From Symbiodinium natans (Eukaryota > Sar > Dinophyceae > Suessiales > Symbiodiniaceae), in NCBI GenBank assembly GCA_905221605.1, contig CAJNDS010002422.1, forward strand, positions 83,876-118,875: a stretch of 35,000 bases of DNA. Direction: 5' to 3'. Shown here piece after piece: positions 33,951-35,000 of the stretch (its first letter is position 1; every line of letters begins with the position of its first letter). The position numbers and the translations under genes were made by a program. The notes beneath the pieces are model-generated. The model made no database searches. It was not told the DNA's origin and worked only from the letters and a program-made list of their open reading frames with translations.

Positions 33951-34834
33951 GGTTTAGGGTTTAGGGTTTAGGGTTTAGGGTTTAGGGTTTAGGGTTTAGG
34001 GTTTAGGGTTTAGGGTTTAGGGTTTAGGGTTTAGGGTTTAGGGTTTAGGGTTTAGGGTTTAGGGTTTAGGGTTTAGGGCCTTGGTTTAGAGCGAAGGTTT
34101 AAGGCCGCTGCAGGGGGTCTGGTGGGGGTTTTGTGCTTAGGGGCTTGGGTTTTCCGAGCGACCGGAGTGGCCTGGTCTGAGAGACTCCTGCAGCAAGCAC
34201 AGAATCTCAACGGTTCACCTTGAAATGTCCTCACGCCGTATCCCTGGAGCGCCGAGGGAGGTACCGCTCGAGACAAAAAAAAATGACTGAGTTTGCTCCT
34301 TGCCTTTTAAACGTGGGAGGGGCCGGGGGAGTGAGGGCTTGGGGGTGGGGGGTAAGGATTCGGGATGACTAGGGCTTGGGGCCTGGGTCAAGTGAGCTTC
34401 AAAAGTGGGAGTGAGTTCGGGTAGCCCTAAACCCGAGACCCCCCTTGAAGTTCGGGAGAGCTTACAGGCATTGCTTGATCCCAAAACCCTGAAACCCTGA
34501 AACCCTAAACCCTAAACCCTAAACACCAAAACCCCAAAACCCCAAAAGACTCAAAGAGGCCGGGCTCCGCGCTTGTACCGCGCGGCCGTCCCAGCGACCT
34601 CCTGGCACAACACGTTGGGTCTGCTTTAGGGTTTAGGGTTGAGGGTTGAGGGTTGAGGGTTGAGGCTTGAGGGTTTAGGGTTGAGGGTTGAGGCTTGAGG
34701 CTTGAGGGTTTAGGGTTGAGGGTTGAGGCTTGAGGGTTTAGGGTTGAGGGTTGAGGGATTTTCTTTTTGGTCTGCCATGCGCTGCCGAGACTCTTTTGGA
34801 AAACCGCGAAGTAGGATGCAAAGCGCGTTGTAGG
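32913..34834 (-). CDS. Unrecognised acidic protein, 3' exons with stop
   Basis: Exons 33809-33739, 33227-33159 and 32957-32913 join in phase 0. They read LESRKQGFLLLRDLRPEEPE, then LFLESEKREEDEDQKDPLAE, then EPDPPEPFPWSADE and a TGA. Both internal donors are GC. An upstream piece at 34834-34776 (YNALCILLRGFPKESRQRM) may belong. The acidic, Pro-rich C terminus is probably disordered. No known family recognised. The gene probably continues beyond the window's right edge. Confidence 0.55.
33159..33227 (-). CDS. Exon of acidic protein, Glu/Asp-rich
   Basis: Twenty-three codons, ELFLESEKREEDEDQKDPLA then EPR, from GCCAG to CGT|GC. Phase 0 on both sides. Confidence 0.6.
33297..33466 (-). repeat. 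CCCTAAA array with higher-order repeat
   Basis: A roughly 70-bp higher-order unit (containing CCCCAAAACC and CCTTAAACC variants) occurs twice within the array, indicating segmental duplication of repeat blocks. Confidence 0.85.
33739..33809 (-). CDS. Exon of acidic protein
   Basis: Twenty-three codons after two phase bases: RPLLESRKQGFLLLRDLRPE then EPE. The acceptor is a pyrimidine tract ending CACACAG; the donor is GAG|GC. Coding composition is strong. Confidence 0.6.
33838..34078 (+). repeat. TTTAGGG array with TTGAGGG block
   Basis: Mixed TTGAGGG and TTTAGGG at the left (33838-33950), then about 130 bp of pure TTTAGGG. Confidence 0.95.
34626..34760 (+). repeat. TTGAGGG/TTTAGGG higher-order repeat
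   Basis: A composite unit (TTTAGGG, TTGAGGG x2, TTGAGGC) repeats about four times. Confidence 0.9.
34776..34834 (-). CDS. Probable exon upstream of acidic protein
   Basis: Two phase bases then YNALCILLRGFPKESRQRM, ending at a GC donor. The array CTAAAG supplies the acceptor. Protein-like; no family recognised. Confidence 0.45.
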
Positions 34835-35000
34835 CTTTAGGGTGTAGGGTAGGGTTTAGGGTAGAGGCTTGTAATTTGGGAATATACGGGGGCTTCGGGT
34901 TAAGGATGTTGCCCTAAGGTCTCGGGCGCGCCCCCATGTCTCCATTCCGAAATCCAGCAACAAGACAGAAGCTACTGGTTTGGGACTATAAGAGCGGTGA

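Noticed and set aside
1-35000. Interpretation as a true chromosome end
   Set aside because: Arrays occur in both orientations throughout and alternate with exons; a telomere would be a single terminal array in one orientation.

Overview
The window looks like nuclear DNA of a dinoflagellate or close alveolate relative (inference). TTTAGGG telomere-type arrays in both orientations are scattered across almost all 35 kb. Coding sequence sits in very short exons (23-97 bp) between the arrays. Exon pieces that can be ordered by homology join with consistent reading phase only if GC is allowed as a 5' splice donor about as often as GT, a habit reported for dinoflagellates. All homology-supported exons are on the minus strand, which fits the one-way gene arrangement known from dinoflagellate genomes. 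I see no bacterial gene, rRNA, tRNA, CRISPR array or spliced-leader gene.

Layout, in minus-strand order from the right end. 34834-32913: 3' part of an unrecognised acidic protein, with a stop at 32913. 32639-31335: an unrecognised short gene with a possible start at 32639 and a stop at 31335. About 29200-28280: isolated possible exons and a hydrophobic stretch. 26950-24174: possible exons of a Cys-containing, perhaps secreted protein. 22144 to about 16089: a COG0523/CobW-family GTPase (ZNG1-like metallochaperone) with Walker A, NEFGE and CxCC exons. 15324-12073: exon-like frames of uncertain ownership. 11258-4525: a CRAL-TRIO (Sec14-like) lipid-binding protein rebuilt from 13 small exons. 4500-1: mostly arrays, decayed repeats and weak exon-like islands.

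The non-coding part is equally distinctive. At least five small inverted-repeat (MITE-like) families can be recognised by internal comparison. Several copies are cut in half exactly where a TTTAGGG array begins, and four arrays are bounded by 17-27 bp direct repeats. This suggests that telomere repeats were inserted at double-strand breaks and then expanded, diverging locally into pure blocks of TTTGGGG, TTGAGGG, TTCAGGG and TTTAGGGG.

The two best genes appear functionally unrelated: one handles metal insertion or zinc transfer, the other lipid transport or signalling. Nothing in the sequence shows that they work together. Most long open frames here are translations of arrays or low-complexity DNA and are not annotated as genes. 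Open frames of 25-30 codons occur often by chance, so exons without homology are given low confidence.
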